From Opitutus sp. (GTDB taxonomy: Bacteria > Verrucomicrobiota > Verrucomicrobiae > Opitutales > Opitutaceae), in NCBI GenBank assembly GCA_009695065.1, contig SIBR01000002.1, positions 124,001 to 188,000 on the forward strand: DNA of 64,000 nucleotides, read 5' to 3'. The notes beneath the pieces are model-generated. The model saw only the letters and a list, made by a program, of their open reading frames with translations. It did not search any database and was not told the origin of the DNA. Shown in pieces: positions 18,120-27,049 of the stretch (position 1 is its first letter; each line of letters starts with the position of its first letter). The translations under genes were made by a program, and so were the position numbers.

Positions 18120-19472
18120 ATGTCGTTCACCCCGTACACCCGCCGCCGCTTTCTCCAAAACTCCGCGTTGCTCGTCGCCGCGCCGCTGATCCTGCCCCGC
18201 CGGGTCTGGTCGGCGGAGACCGCGCCCGGCAAGCGGCTCACGGTCGGTTGCATCGGCATGGGCAAGCAGATGAAGGGCCACCTCGGCAATTTCATCAACC
18301 GCGACGACGTCGAGGTGCTCGCGGTGTGCGATGTCGACACCACCCGCCGGGAAGCCGCCAAGCGGCGCGTCGACGAGGCCTACACCGCGAAGGCCGGCAC
18401 GACCTACAAGGGCTGCGCCGCCTACAACGATTTTCGCGAGGTGCTTGCCCGCAAGGACATTGATTTTGTCGCCATCGCCACGCCGGATCACTGGCACGCG
18501 TTCATCGCGATCGCGGCGGTCAACGCCGGCAAGGACGTCTACTGCGAAAAGCCGCTCACCTACAATGTGCACGAGGCCGTCGAACTCGTGAAGGCCGTGC
18601 GCAAGAACAAGCGGATTTTCCAAACCGGTTCGCAGCAACGTTCGTCGATGGAGTTCCGCACGGCGGCCGAGCTGGTGCGCAACCGCGTCATCGGCAAGGT
18701 GGCCGCGATCAACGTCTCGTTCGGCGATCCGGCCCGGCCCTACAGCCAGCCGGTCGAGCCGGTCGAGCCCGGCCTCGACTGGGATTTCTGGTGCGGCCCG
18801 GGCCCGCTGGTCGGTTACAGTCCCTTCCTCAGTCCGCGCGGCGTGCATGACAACTTTCCCGACTGGCGCCAGACGTGGGAGTTCGGCGGCGGCATGATCA
18901 CCGACTGGGGTGCGCACCACATCGACATCGCGCAGTGGGCCCTCGGCATGGATGGCAGCGGGCCGGTGGAGGTGCGCGCGCCGCAGGACTGGCAGACAGC
19001 GAAGCGCGGGGCGCAGCTCGTTTACGCCGACGGGACGTTGCTCACCCACGTCAGCGGCAAGGGCGTCTCGTTCTACGGCACGGAGGGGGAGGTGCACGTC
19101 AACCGCGGCAAGTTCGAGCTGATGATGGCCGGCAAGACCGTCCACAAGTTCTGGGACAAGGAGGTCGACAAGGCGACGTCGCTCGAACGCGAGGTGACGC
19201 TGACCCAGCGCGAGTACCTGGCCGACGCCAAGGTGAAGCTCTACGCGAGCAAGAATCACATGCAGGATTTCCTCGACTGCGTGCGTTCGCGCCAGCTGCC
19301 GATCTGCGATGTGGCGATCGGGGCGAGTTCGGCGATCGCGTGCCACGTGATGAATTTCGCGTATCACTACGGGGCGAACGCGCGGTGGAATCCGGCGCGG
19401 AACCGGTTCGCCGACGGCGGCAGCTCGAAGTGGCTGACGCGCGACCGCTACCGCGCGGGCTGGCGGGTGTGA
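18120..19472 (+). CDS. Exported Gfo/Idh/MocA-family oxidoreductase
   Basis: A 450-residue protein with a Tat-like leader (TRRRFLQNSALLVAAPLIL) ending near RVWSAE. The nucleotide-binding domain shows LTVGCIGMGKQMKGH, VCDVD, ATPDHWHAF and the signature VYCEKPLTYNVHEA. The C-terminal half has the substrate-side GGGMITDWGAHHIDIAQWALGM with paired histidines, typical of exported members. These proteins use bound NAD(P) to oxidise sugars. It is similar in layout to 8933-10339 (DHWHAF and EKP motifs) but clearly divergent in sequence. It stands alone, upstream of the decayed permease. Confidence 0.9.
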   Translation: MSFTPYTRRRFLQNSALLVAAPLILPRRVWSAETAPGKRLTVGCIGMGKQMKGHLGNFINRDDVEVLAVCDVDTTRREAAKRRVDEAYTAKAGTTYKGCAAYNDFREVLARKDIDFVAIATPDHWHAFIAIAAVNAGKDVYCEKPLTYNVHEAVELVKAVRKNKRIFQTGSQQRSSMEFRTAAELVRNRVIGKVAAINVSFGDPARPYSQPVEPVEPGLDWDFWCGPGPLVGYSPFLSPRGVHDNFPDWRQTWEFGGGMITDWGAHHIDIAQWALGMDGSGPVEVRAPQDWQTAKRGAQLVYADGTLLTHVSGKGVSFYGTEGEVHVNRGKFELMMAGKTVHKFWDKEVDKATSLEREVTLTQREYLADAKVKLYASKNHMQDFLDCVRSRQLPICDVAIGASSAIACHVMNFAYHYGANARWNPARNRFADGGSSKWLTRDRYRAGWRV

Positions 19473-19587
19473 GGCTCCGCGCCGCCGCCCGGCGGTAATT
19501 GCCGGAGGGCGGGCGCCCAAGGTAAGGCCGCCCGCGAGGCCGGACGGAATAGGTTCGAACGACGCCCGGGTTGATCATCATCGCCCC

Positions 19588-20813
19588 ATGTCAACCCCAG
19601 GCCAGCCGGAGGACCCGGCCCATGCGTCGCGGCGGATTGTGCGGTTTGAACTCGCGCCCCGGACGATCTTCGCGATCGCGCTCGTCGTCGCCGTGGTCTG
19701 GTTGTTCGTGCGCCTCGTGCCGGTGCTGCTCGTGCTGGTGGCGGCGCTGATGATGGTGGGCGCGCTGAACCCCCTGGTGGCGGGTTTGGAACGGCGCGGG
19801 TTCCGGCGGAGTTCCGCCATCGGTATCGTTTTTGATTTCGGGGTGGGGCTGACGGCGCTCGAACTTTTTCTCACGCTGCCGACGCTGCTGGTCCAGGTGC
19901 GGGCGTTGATCCAACTCGAGCCCGATCTGCGCCGGGCAGTGGTGGGCTTCCTTGAAGACTCGCCTTTGACGCGGATGCTGGCGGACGAGTTGCGCACAGT
20001 GTAATATGGCGAGTGGTTCAAGAGTTTCCGGGTGACGCTGTTGAACGCATCGGTGCGGCCGGTCGTCATCGTGGCGTATGGGTTCGCGGCGATTTTTCTC
20101 GCGCGCTACATCATGATCGACCGCGACCGGCTGCGCGGGGCGTTGTTTGCCCTCGTGCCCCGAGGGCACCACATCCGGTTTTCGCGCGTGCTCCTGAATC
20201 TCGAGACGATCGTCAACGGCTAAATTTGCGGGCAGGTGATCACGTGTGTGCTGATCGCGGTCTTCATTCTCGTGCTGCTGTTGATCTGCCGGGTGCCGAA
20301 CGCGCTCGCGATCGCGGTCTTTGGCGGAGTCATGGACGTGCTGCCTTACGTCGGGCCGTTGCTCACAGTCGCGCCGTCGGTGATCGCGGCGTACGCGGTG
20401 GGGCCGGCGGTGACGGTGACGGTGCTCAGATTGCTGCTGCTGTATGAGGAATTCGAAAGCCGCGTCCTCGTGCCGCTGGTGTATGGCCGGGCCTTGCGAT
20501 TGCCGTCGTCGTCGGTTTTTTCTCGCTGCTGGTCGGCGGCGCGTTGGGGAGATCGTGGGCGCCCTGCTGGCGCTCCCGATCGCCGCGGCGGTCCTGATGC
20601 TCCTGGAGTAGCTGCGCGTCGACTTTCCGGGCGAGACGGTGCAACCCGGAGGATGTCGCCCTGCGGCGCGAGGATGAGCTGGAATATGAGCAGCGGACGG
20701 AAACGGTTCCGGCCCAAGCGGCTTCGGCGATCGCCGTTGAAATCGCCCGCGAGCGCAAGGCGGAGGAGAACGACGCGGCGGACGAGAAAAGTCGGCGGCG
20801 GGGAAAGAAATAG
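19588..20813 (+). pseudogene. Decayed AI-2E/PerM-family membrane permease
   Basis: The translation follows a PerM-type protein from N- to C-terminus but is broken repeatedly. The first part (19588-20004) has hydrophobic helices and LNPLVAGLERRGFRR. An in-frame TAA at 20002-20004 is followed by YGEWF. A second in-frame TAA at 20221-20223 replaces what is usually Tyr in the G-Y-x-x-G-Q segment (next residues ICGQVITC). The conserved VMDVLPYVGPLL and LVPLVYGRALRL motifs follow in the same frame. Then come frameshifts near 20515 and 20552 (FFSLLVGGALG; EIVGALLALPIAAAVLMLLE), a third stop (TAG, 20609-20611), and another shift before a charged tail ending SRRRGKK. The family includes AI-2 exporters and Na+/H+ antiporters. 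It is very unlikely to be functional. Confidence 0.85.
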
Positions 20814-20849
20814 GCCCGTCCCCGGCGGGGTGAAAAGCCCCGGCACTGC

Positions 20850-21551
20850 CTACCGCGAATAGACGACGAACCACTTGTCGTCGTAGAGGCGATGCTCGGC
20901 GACCGGTTTGAAGCCGGCGGCCGCCAGCCATGCCTTGGTTTCGTCCCTGGTGATCTGCAGCGCCTTGTCGTTCTTGTGCGGCCCGAGCTCCGGATAGAAA
21001 TCGATCACGGCAATGCGCCCGGTGGCCTTTAGATAGGGGGCGAGGTTCTTCAGGTATTCCGCGCGGTTCTCGATGTGGTGCAGTACGTCGTAGATGAAGG
21101 CCAGGTCCACGTCGCGCGCGGGCAGATTCGGGTCGGTGAACTTGCCGAGCACGGCGCGGACATTCGTCACCTTCTGCTCCTTCGCCTTGGTGGCGATGTG
21201 GTCGACGAGCCCCTGGTCGATGTCCACGGCGTAGACCTTGCCCGACGGCGAGACGGCGGCGGCGAGCGGCAGCGTGAACACGCCCGATCCGGCACCGATG
21301 TCGGCCACCACGCTCCCCGGCTTGAGCTGCAACGCGGCGACGGCCGCATCGACTTTCAACTTCGAGACGCGGCCGGCCGACTCGAGGGTCTTCAGCCATT
21401 GGTCGGTGGGACGGGAGCCGAGCTGCGCCGCAGCCGGCTGGCAGAGGGCACTGGTCGCGAGAGCGAGCAGGCCAGCCACGACCGGCGGGCGGCTCCCCGG
21501 GAACGCAAATGACAACGCACGAAACACGGTGGAGGACGAAGCGGTTTTCAT
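20850..21551 (-). CDS. Class I SAM-dependent methyltransferase with a signal peptide
   Basis: A 233-residue protein. After a basic/hydrophobic leader (VVAGLLALATSALCQPAAAQ) come TDQWLKTLESAGR, the SAM-binding motif I VVADIGAGSGVF, an acidic VDID loop, and VDLAFIYDVLHHIENRAEYL, then IAVIDFYPELGPH. This is a normal small-molecule methyltransferase core. The oddity is the apparent export signal, since SAM is not expected outside the cytoplasm. Comparable secreted-looking methyltransferases occur in other Gram-negative bacteria, so this may be a true subfamily. The start is the only ATG giving this leader. It lies 30 bases downstream of the APC permease gene on the same strand. Confidence 0.82.
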   Translation of the reverse strand: MKTASSSTVFRALSFAFPGSRPPVVAGLLALATSALCQPAAAQLGSRPTDQWLKTLESAGRVSKLKVDAAVAALQLKPGSVVADIGAGSGVFTLPLAAAVSPSGKVYAVDIDQGLVDHIATKAKEQKVTNVRAVLGKFTDPNLPARDVDLAFIYDVLHHIENRAEYLKNLAPYLKATGRIAVIDFYPELGPHKNDKALQITRDETKAWLAAAGFKPVAEHRLYDDKWFVVYSR

Positions 21552-21581
21552 GAGTGGAGGAGAGGTTGGCCGGCGGTGCGC

Positions 21582-23012
21582 TCAGGATGACGCCGGCGGG
21601 CTGGTTTCGGATCCTAGTCCGCGCCGGCCGAATAACAAGAAAACCACCAGACCGGCTGCCGGCGGAGCGAGGCCGATCGCGGCCAGCCAGCCGGCATAGC
21701 TCGTCGCGGAATACAACATGCCGGCACAGGTGGCGCAGAAGATCGCGGGCAGGATGGGAAAGAACGGCACCGAAAACGGCCGTTCCACCGCGCGGTCCTT
21801 CGCTCGCAGCACGAACAGCGAAAGCCCCGTCAGCAGAAAGAAAAACCAGAAGACGGGCGCCGTACATTTCAACAGGGTGTCGAATCCGCCGTGGCCCTCC
21901 CACGCGATTCGGCCGAAGCCCGCGCCGGCGAGGGCGGCGTCGATGAGGCGTCGTCCGGTGTCGTGACCGACGAGCATCACCAGCGCCAGTGTGATCACCA
22001 TCTGAGTGAGAATCGCCCGCCCGGGTGTGCGGCGGCGCGCGTGCCACCGGGCCAGCGGGGCAAACACCGCGAAATCGGCTCCGGCCGCCGCGGAGATGCG
22101 CGCGCCGGTGAGGATCAGGCCGTTCAGCGCCCCGAGGGCCGAGATCATCACGAGGATCGTCATCGCCTGCGCGCCCTTCGGTCCGAGGGCGCCGTGCAGG
22201 ACATCCGCGGCGATCGCGCTGGAGCCGCGCGCCGCCGCGAAGCCGAGTCCGTTGAGATAGGCGGCGTTCACCAGCAGATAGATCACGGCGACTCCGGCGG
22301 TGCCCAAGAGCAGCGCGCGGGGAATGTTGCGCCGCTTGTTCTTCATCTCGGCGACGATGAAGGCCGCGTCGTTCCAACCACCGTAGGTGTAGAGGACAAG
22401 GATCAACGCGAGACCGAAGCCGGCCCCGCCGGCGGGGTTCGTCGCCGCCGCCAGTGCCGCCGCGGCGGGAGCCGGGTGCAGAAATCCGGCTGCGACGATG
22501 GCAGTGAGGCCGAGGGCCTTCAGGGCTGTGAGCACATTCTGCGTGCGGCGGCCCGACTCGAGTCCGGCGAGGTTGGCTAGCGAAAGCACCACGACGGCGG
22601 CCGCCGCGAATCCGGGCGCCGTTTTCGCGTCCGCCCCCACCAGGCGCACCGCGTAGTCGGCAAAGACAAACGCCATCAGGCCGATGCTCCCGCTCATGAT
22701 CACGGTGAGTTGCGACCAGCTGAAGAGAAAACCCGCCCACGGTCCAAACGCGCGCCGTAGGAAATAATAGTCGCCGCCCTGCCGCGGATAGGTCGTGGCC
22801 AGCTCCGCGTAACAGAGCGCGCCGATGACCGAAAGCAGCCCGCCCAGCGCCCAGACCGCCATCGCCTCGGCGGGCGTGGCGACGCAGCTCAGGATGAATG
22901 GCGCCGTCTCGTAGATCCCCGCGCCAATCACGATCCCGACGATGATCGACACCGCATCGGCGAGACCGAGGGAGCCGTTGCCGGGGGAGTTCAGTTTGGC
23001 AGGGAGCGGCAT
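21582..23012 (-). CDS. APC-superfamily amino acid permease
   Basis: A 476-residue integral membrane protein with about 12 hydrophobic helices. The first helix carries the APC unwound-segment pattern IVGIVIGAGIYETAPF (about residues 25-40), followed by WALGGLLSVIGALCYAELATTYPRQGGDYYF, a hallmark of the APC/basic amino acid and serine/threonine exchanger group. YTYGGWNDAAF lies near helix 6. It probably exchanges or takes up amino acids across the inner membrane; substrate not predictable. The downstream methyltransferase gene follows after 30 bases. Confidence 0.9.
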   Translation of the reverse strand: MPLPAKLNSPGNGSLGLADAVSIIVGIVIGAGIYETAPFILSCVATPAEAMAVWALGGLLSVIGALCYAELATTYPRQGGDYYFLRRAFGPWAGFLFSWSQLTVIMSGSIGLMAFVFADYAVRLVGADAKTAPGFAAAAVVVLSLANLAGLESGRRTQNVLTALKALGLTAIVAAGFLHPAPAAAALAAATNPAGGAGFGLALILVLYTYGGWNDAAFIVAEMKNKRRNIPRALLLGTAGVAVIYLLVNAAYLNGLGFAAARGSSAIAADVLHGALGPKGAQAMTILVMISALGALNGLILTGARISAAAGADFAVFAPLARWHARRRTPGRAILTQMVITLALVMLVGHDTGRRLIDAALAGAGFGRIAWEGHGGFDTLLKCTAPVFWFFFLLTGLSLFVLRAKDRAVERPFSVPFFPILPAIFCATCAGMLYSATSYAGWLAAIGLAPPAAGLVVFLLFGRRGLGSETSPPASS

Positions 23013-23110
23013 GGGCCGGAAGTGAATCGGGCGCGAGGGGCGAAGGGCCGTCCCGCCGCGACGTTCAACGTGTCCGTCGGACTCGCCCCCCGAAGAGACG
23101 AGCGAAGCGG

Positions 23111-24319
23111 CTATGGCTTCTCGTGGTTCAGCACCTTCGCCGCCGTGCCGCGATAGAGGCTTTCCAGCACGGGTGCGGGAAGTTCGAGGCCGTAGTAACG
23201 CCAGCCGACGCGGCCGGGCATGTACTCATCCGCGGATTCCAGCAGCCGCCACCAGGCGCGGAACATTCGTTTTTCCCGGCCCATGTCCGACCCGAACATC
23301 ACGCGATCCTGATACTTCGTGAGGAAACGCACGGCCGCCCGTGGCGTCCGTCCGACCTCGTAGTCGCGCGCTGAGATGTCGAGGTAGAGATTCGGATGGG
23401 TGTCCAGCACGCGGCTGAGCGTGGCGAGGTCGTTGCCCTGGTTGCCGAGATGGCACGCGATGAACGTGGTGCGGGGATTGCGGGCCACCGCGCGGTCGCG
23501 CTTCACCAGCAGTTCCGCATAGGAGGGCACGTCCTTCCCGTATTGGCTGAAGTGTTGGTAGTCCGGGGAGCGTTCCTGGTAGACGTCGAGCGGCTGCCAG
23601 GCCGACGGATGATCGCTCACGTGAATGGTGACCGGGATTTTCAGCTCGGCGCAGGTGCGCCAGAACGGGTCGAGCCGCGGATCGTCGACGTACAATCGCT
23701 TCGGCCGCGGCATGCCGGCGGGGCCGTAGCCCCAGCCCTTGTCGGAGAGTTCGCCAACCCCGCGGGCGCCTTTCTTGAAACAACGCACCAGTTCGGCGGC
23801 GGCGCGTTCCGGATAATCCGGTTGGTCGAGATCGGTCAGGAGCACGCCGCAGAAGAGCTGGAAGCGCGTCGGATGATTTTTGAGGTAGAGATCCGCCAGT
23901 CGGTCGAAGGCGGCGCCCGTGGCCCCGGTGAGCACGACGGATTTTTCGATGCCGACCTCATCCATCGTGCGAACCCATTCCGCCACGTCCTGCGGCGTGC
24001 GTGCGAGCACGTGGGTGTGGACGTCGATCGCGGGAAAGCGGGCCTTGTCGACGACGGTCTCCGGCGCCACGACCGAGGACTTGGGCGCGTGATCCTTCAG
24101 CGCGATGGTGTCCATCGGGCCCGGCCGGGGATTCACGCCGGGACCGCCCCACGCGCCGTAGCGCGTTTCCAGCCATTCGGGATCCAATTGCCATGACTTA
24201 GTCGGGGCGGCCGGTGCCGGGGCGGACTGGGCCCGGACCGGCGGCAGCGCCGGGCCGAAGCCGGGCGTCGCAAGAAGAATGAAGGCGAACCACGAAAACT
24301 TCGACGATGGGGTAGTCAT
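23111..24319 (-). CDS. Exported amidohydrolase-family protein (Amidohydro_2)
   Basis: A 402-residue protein. The ATG at 24319 is chosen because it starts a signal peptide (SKFSWFAFILLATPGFG). The barrel has FPAIDVHTHVLA (HxH), SVVLTGATG, KIPVTIHVSDHPS, TTFIACHLGNQGND and VMFGSDMGRE, so all expected metal ligands are present. It is a paralogue of 5976-7073, sharing the DDPRLDPFW and KYQDR segments but with a canonical F-G-S-D motif. Such exported members are common in Verrucomicrobiota and Planctomycetota; their substrates are mostly unknown. It is divergent from the toxin-antitoxin locus and follows the APC permease convergently with nothing recognisable in the 98-base gap. Confidence 0.85.
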   Translation of the reverse strand: MTTPSSKFSWFAFILLATPGFGPALPPVRAQSAPAPAAPTKSWQLDPEWLETRYGAWGGPGVNPRPGPMDTIALKDHAPKSSVVAPETVVDKARFPAIDVHTHVLARTPQDVAEWVRTMDEVGIEKSVVLTGATGAAFDRLADLYLKNHPTRFQLFCGVLLTDLDQPDYPERAAAELVRCFKKGARGVGELSDKGWGYGPAGMPRPKRLYVDDPRLDPFWRTCAELKIPVTIHVSDHPSAWQPLDVYQERSPDYQHFSQYGKDVPSYAELLVKRDRAVARNPRTTFIACHLGNQGNDLATLSRVLDTHPNLYLDISARDYEVGRTPRAAVRFLTKYQDRVMFGSDMGREKRMFRAWWRLLESADEYMPGRVGWRYYGLELPAPVLESLYRGTAAKVLNHEKP

Positions 24320-24472
24320 GCTAAGGCGGGGGAGGGGTGGAAGGGTGGATTCGAAGCTGCTGGCCCCGGCCGGAGCGGCAAGCATTCTCGAAGGGGGCGG
24401 GTGGCGGAAAAGACGCGGGCGCGAAGAAAGAGGTCGCTAGCCAAGTGAAATGCCGAGGCCTACTTCGACTCT

Positions 24473-24673
24473 ATGCCGACAGCCAAAGCGAAACGTCGCA
24501 ATGTTAAGGCCGACGCGATCAGGCTCGTGCGGGGTCTCCCGGCAACGTCGTTTTGGGACGACCTCATGTATCGGATCTACCTTCGCCAAAAAATCGAGGT
24601 GGGCCTGGCGGATATCAAAATCGGTCGCGTGTATACACATTCGTCCATTCGGAAAGAGCTTGGGATGTCGTGA
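24473..24673 (+). CDS. Antitoxin-like protein of a RelE/ParE-type module
   Basis: A 66-residue basic protein: VKADAIRLVRGLPATSFWDDLMYRIYLRQKIEVGLADIK in pieces, with GRVYTHSSIRKELG at the end. The pattern S-F-W-D-D-L-M-Y-R-I-Y-x-R-Q-K-I-E-x-G-L is typical of small antitoxins encoded just before ParE/RelE toxins. Its stop overlaps the toxin start by four bases (GTGA), the usual translational coupling. The reading frame is intact although the toxin is damaged. It probably binds DNA and autoregulates its own promoter, but no operator is obvious upstream. Confidence 0.75.
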   Translation: MPTAKAKRRNVKADAIRLVRGLPATSFWDDLMYRIYLRQKIEVGLADIKIGRVYTHSSIRKELGMS

Positions 24674-24836
24674 ACATCGTCTGGTCTTCGGAGGCCCGAA
24701 AAGCGCTTCGAGCGATTCAGAAATTCACGAGTCGCCTTACCGGATCATCTACGATTTCACGGAAGAAGAGTTTCGCGTGGTGACGATGGTTCACTTCAAG
24801 CAGCAACTTCCGCAGGAACGGTTGAGCGGACGCTAG
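24670..24836 (+). pseudogene. ParE/RelE-type toxin with internal deletion
   Basis: From a GTG at 24670 the frame encodes VNIVWSSEARKALRAI, the expected N-terminus of a ParE/RelE toxin. It then runs into a short out-of-frame stretch ending at TGA. The correct C-terminus lies in another frame directly afterwards: EIHESPYRIIYDF, then VVTMVHFKQQLP, ending at TAG 24836. Between them about 45 residues of the usual roughly 100-residue protein are missing, and the junction near 24715-24720 also shifts the frame. The toxin should therefore be inactive, leaving a solitary antitoxin. Confidence 0.8.
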
Positions 24837-24929
24837 TCCGTCGAACGTCCGTCTTGCCGACGTGGCTGGAGGTTGTCTTCGTGGCGCACCCGACTTGGCC
24901 CCTTTGCTTTTGTAATCCCCGACTCCTTC

Positions 24930-25862
24930 ATGCCTGCGCACCCTTCCGCCCGACCCGAACTCCGCGGCGTCCTGCCCGTTTTCCAAACGCCGTGGCTCTC
25001 CGACGAAACGCTCGATCGCGATACGCTCGATCGCGAGATCGCCTGGCTCTACGACTGCGGGGCGCACGGCATTGTAATGGCGATGGTTTCCGAGACGCTC
25101 CGGCTTTCCAGCGAGGAGCGCGAGGAACTGGCCGCGGCCGCCTGCCGCTTCGGCCGGACGCGCGGCATGGTGGTGATCAGTGTCGGCGCCGAGTCCTCGA
25201 AGGTCGCGGAGCGCTACGCGCGGCACGCCGAGGCGGTCGGCGCCGATGCGGTGATGGCGATCCCGCCCGTCTCGGGCGGCATCGGTGAGGGCGAACTGCT
25301 CGCCTACTACACGCGCATCATCGAGGCAATCCGCCTGCCGGTCATCGTGCAGGACGCGAGCGGCTACGTCGGCAAGCCGATGCCCATCGCGATGCAGGCG
25401 CGGCTGCTCGACACGTTTGGCCCCGCCCGGGTGCTCTACAAGCCCGAGGCCTCGCCCATCGGCCCGAAGCTCTCGGAACTGCGCGACGCCACCGGCGGCC
25501 GGGCGCGAGTCTTCGAGGGCACGGGCGGCCTCGCGCTCGTCGATTCCTTTCGCCGCGGCATCGTCGGCACGATGCCCGGGGCGGATCTGATCCGTGGCCT
25601 GGTCGCGCTCTGGAATGCGCTGGAGGCCGGCGACACGGAACGGGCCGATCGCATCCACGGCCCGCTCGCCGCGCTCGTCTCGATGCAGACCAGTCTCGAT
25701 GCGTTCCTCGCCGTCGAAAAGCACCTGCTGGTGCGCCAGGGCATTTTCAAAAACACGCTCGTGCGCGGGCCGGTGGGTTTCCGGCTCGATGCCGAATCGA
25801 AGCGCGAGGTGGACCGGCTGTTCGACCGGCTGATCGCCGAAGCCGGGCCGGCGCACGCGTGA
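24930..25862 (+). CDS. Dihydrodipicolinate synthase-superfamily aldolase/lyase
   Basis: A 310-residue TIM-barrel protein starting at the ATG at 24930; upstream in-frame sequence overlaps the toxin region and looks non-coding. The Schiff-base lysine is in RVLYKPEASP (Lys171). The usual T-T-G-E motif reads MVSETLRLSSEER, and the usual Y-N-x-P segment reads VQDASGYVG, so it is probably not the lysine-biosynthetic DapA. It more likely belongs to the sugar-acid or hydroxyproline-type branch that splits or dehydrates keto acids. The neighbouring amidohydrolase, 68 bases downstream on the same strand, fits a small catabolic unit. Confidence 0.83.
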   Translation: MPAHPSARPELRGVLPVFQTPWLSDETLDRDTLDREIAWLYDCGAHGIVMAMVSETLRLSSEEREELAAAACRFGRTRGMVVISVGAESSKVAERYARHAEAVGADAVMAIPPVSGGIGEGELLAYYTRIIEAIRLPVIVQDASGYVGKPMPIAMQARLLDTFGPARVLYKPEASPIGPKLSELRDATGGRARVFEGTGGLALVDSFRRGIVGTMPGADLIRGLVALWNALEAGDTERADRIHGPLAALVSMQTSLDAFLAVEKHLLVRQGIFKNTLVRGPVGFRLDAESKREVDRLFDRLIAEAGPAHA

Positions 25863-25930
25863 GGCGAAAATTTCTTGTCGGATCTTTCCCAATGTTCGGG
25901 TCTTGATGCTCCCACCCCTGCCGCCGCCCC

Positions 25931-26785
25931 ATGATCATCGACGTTCATTCCCACGCCTGGAATTTTCCCGCCGACTTTTCGGCCGATTTCATCCGCCAGG
26001 CGGGCCGGGCGCGGCCGGGCCATGCCGTGGATTTCACGGCGCGTTACGAGGCCTATCGCGCGACGGCGCCGGCCGACACCTACACGGTCGTGTTCGGCGG
26101 AAAGGCCCGGCTCAGCGGACTGTGGATCGATGACCGCACGGTGGCGGAGTTTGTCGCGCAGGATCCGGCGCGGCTGATCGGGTTTCTCTCGATCGACCCG
26201 ACGCAGCCGGAGTGGGAGCGCGAGCTGGCGGTGGGCCACGAGGAGCTCGGTCTGCGCGGCATCAAGCTGCTGCCGATGTACGCGGGTTTCAGCCCCGACG
26301 ACGAAAGGCTGGAGCCGTTGTGGCGGTACGCGGAGCGCCACGGGCTGCCGGTGCTGTTGCACATGGGCACGACGTTCATCACGCAGGCGCCGCTGAAATA
26401 CACGCTGCCGCATTTGATCGAGCCGGTGGCGGTGAAGCATCCGGGCGTGAAGATCATCCTCGCGCACCTCGGGCATCCGTATGAAGGCGACTGCATCGTG
26501 ACGATCCGCAAGCACGAGAATGTTTTCGCCGATGTCAGCGCGCTGCACTACCGCCCGTGGCAGCTCTACAACAGCCTGATGCTCGCGCAGGAGTATGGCG
26601 TGTGGTCGAAGCTGCTTTTTGGCACGGATTTTCCCTTCACGACGGTCAATGCCTCGATCGCCGGAATTCGCGCGCTCAACGACATGCTGGAAGGCACCAA
26701 GCTGCCGCGGCTCGATCCGGCCCAGATCGAGGCGATGATTCACCGCGACAGTTTGAACCTGCTCGGGTTGAAGGCGGGCGCGTGA
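25931..26785 (+). CDS. Cytoplasmic amidohydrolase (Amidohydro_2)
   Basis: A 284-residue protein with no signal peptide, beginning MIIDVHSHAW, so the HxH metal motif is at residues 6-8. Further motifs are GLRGIKLLPMYAGF, GLPVLLHMGTT, VKIILAHLGHPYEGD and LLFGTDFPFTT. These match the 2-amino-3-carboxymuconate-semialdehyde decarboxylase/lactonase-like group, which decarboxylates aromatic-derived acids or opens lactones. It follows the DapA-superfamily gene closely on the same strand, so the two probably process the same small carboxylated compound, and the MFS transporter downstream could import it. The exact substrate is unknown. Confidence 0.85.
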   Translation: MIIDVHSHAWNFPADFSADFIRQAGRARPGHAVDFTARYEAYRATAPADTYTVVFGGKARLSGLWIDDRTVAEFVAQDPARLIGFLSIDPTQPEWERELAVGHEELGLRGIKLLPMYAGFSPDDERLEPLWRYAERHGLPVLLHMGTTFITQAPLKYTLPHLIEPVAVKHPGVKIILAHLGHPYEGDCIVTIRKHENVFADVSALHYRPWQLYNSLMLAQEYGVWSKLLFGTDFPFTTVNASIAGIRALNDMLEGTKLPRLDPAQIEAMIHRDSLNLLGLKAGA

Positions 26786-26868
26786 AGTCGCTTCCGATTT
26801 CATTGGCGGCTCCGCCCTGGCGTCGATCCACACCGAAACGAACCTGAACTATCCATGCAGAAGATTTC

Positions 26869-27000
26869 CCGCGAATATCGCGGATTCACGCGGATCCCAG
26901 GGACGAAGCAGGAAATATCCGGGTTGCAGGGTGAGTCACGCGGTCCGCGGCTTGGGGATTTCCAAGGTAATTTATTCGCGTTTCTTCGCATTATTCGCGG
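26869..27000. repeat. Small palindrome and TTCGCG-rich intergenic repeat
   Basis: In the 264-base gap before the MFS gene, 26869-26883 is a perfect dyad (CCGCGA-ATA-TCGCGG). At 26974-27000 the sequence attcgcgtttcttcgcatta then ttcgcgg repeats a TTCGC core three times. Both look like pieces of short dispersed intergenic repeats. No second long copy was found in the window, so the repeat label is tentative. Confidence 0.35.
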
Positions 27001-27049
27001 GGAACTGAAATGTTCCGGCTGAGCCCGTTTGCTTTCCCCCTCCCCAAAA

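Noticed and set aside
19591..22740. Very long minus-strand open frame (over 1000 codons) across several genes
   Set aside because: It is Arg/His/Pro-rich, spans the decayed permease, methyltransferase and APC genes out of frame, and shows no motifs; a by-product of high GC.
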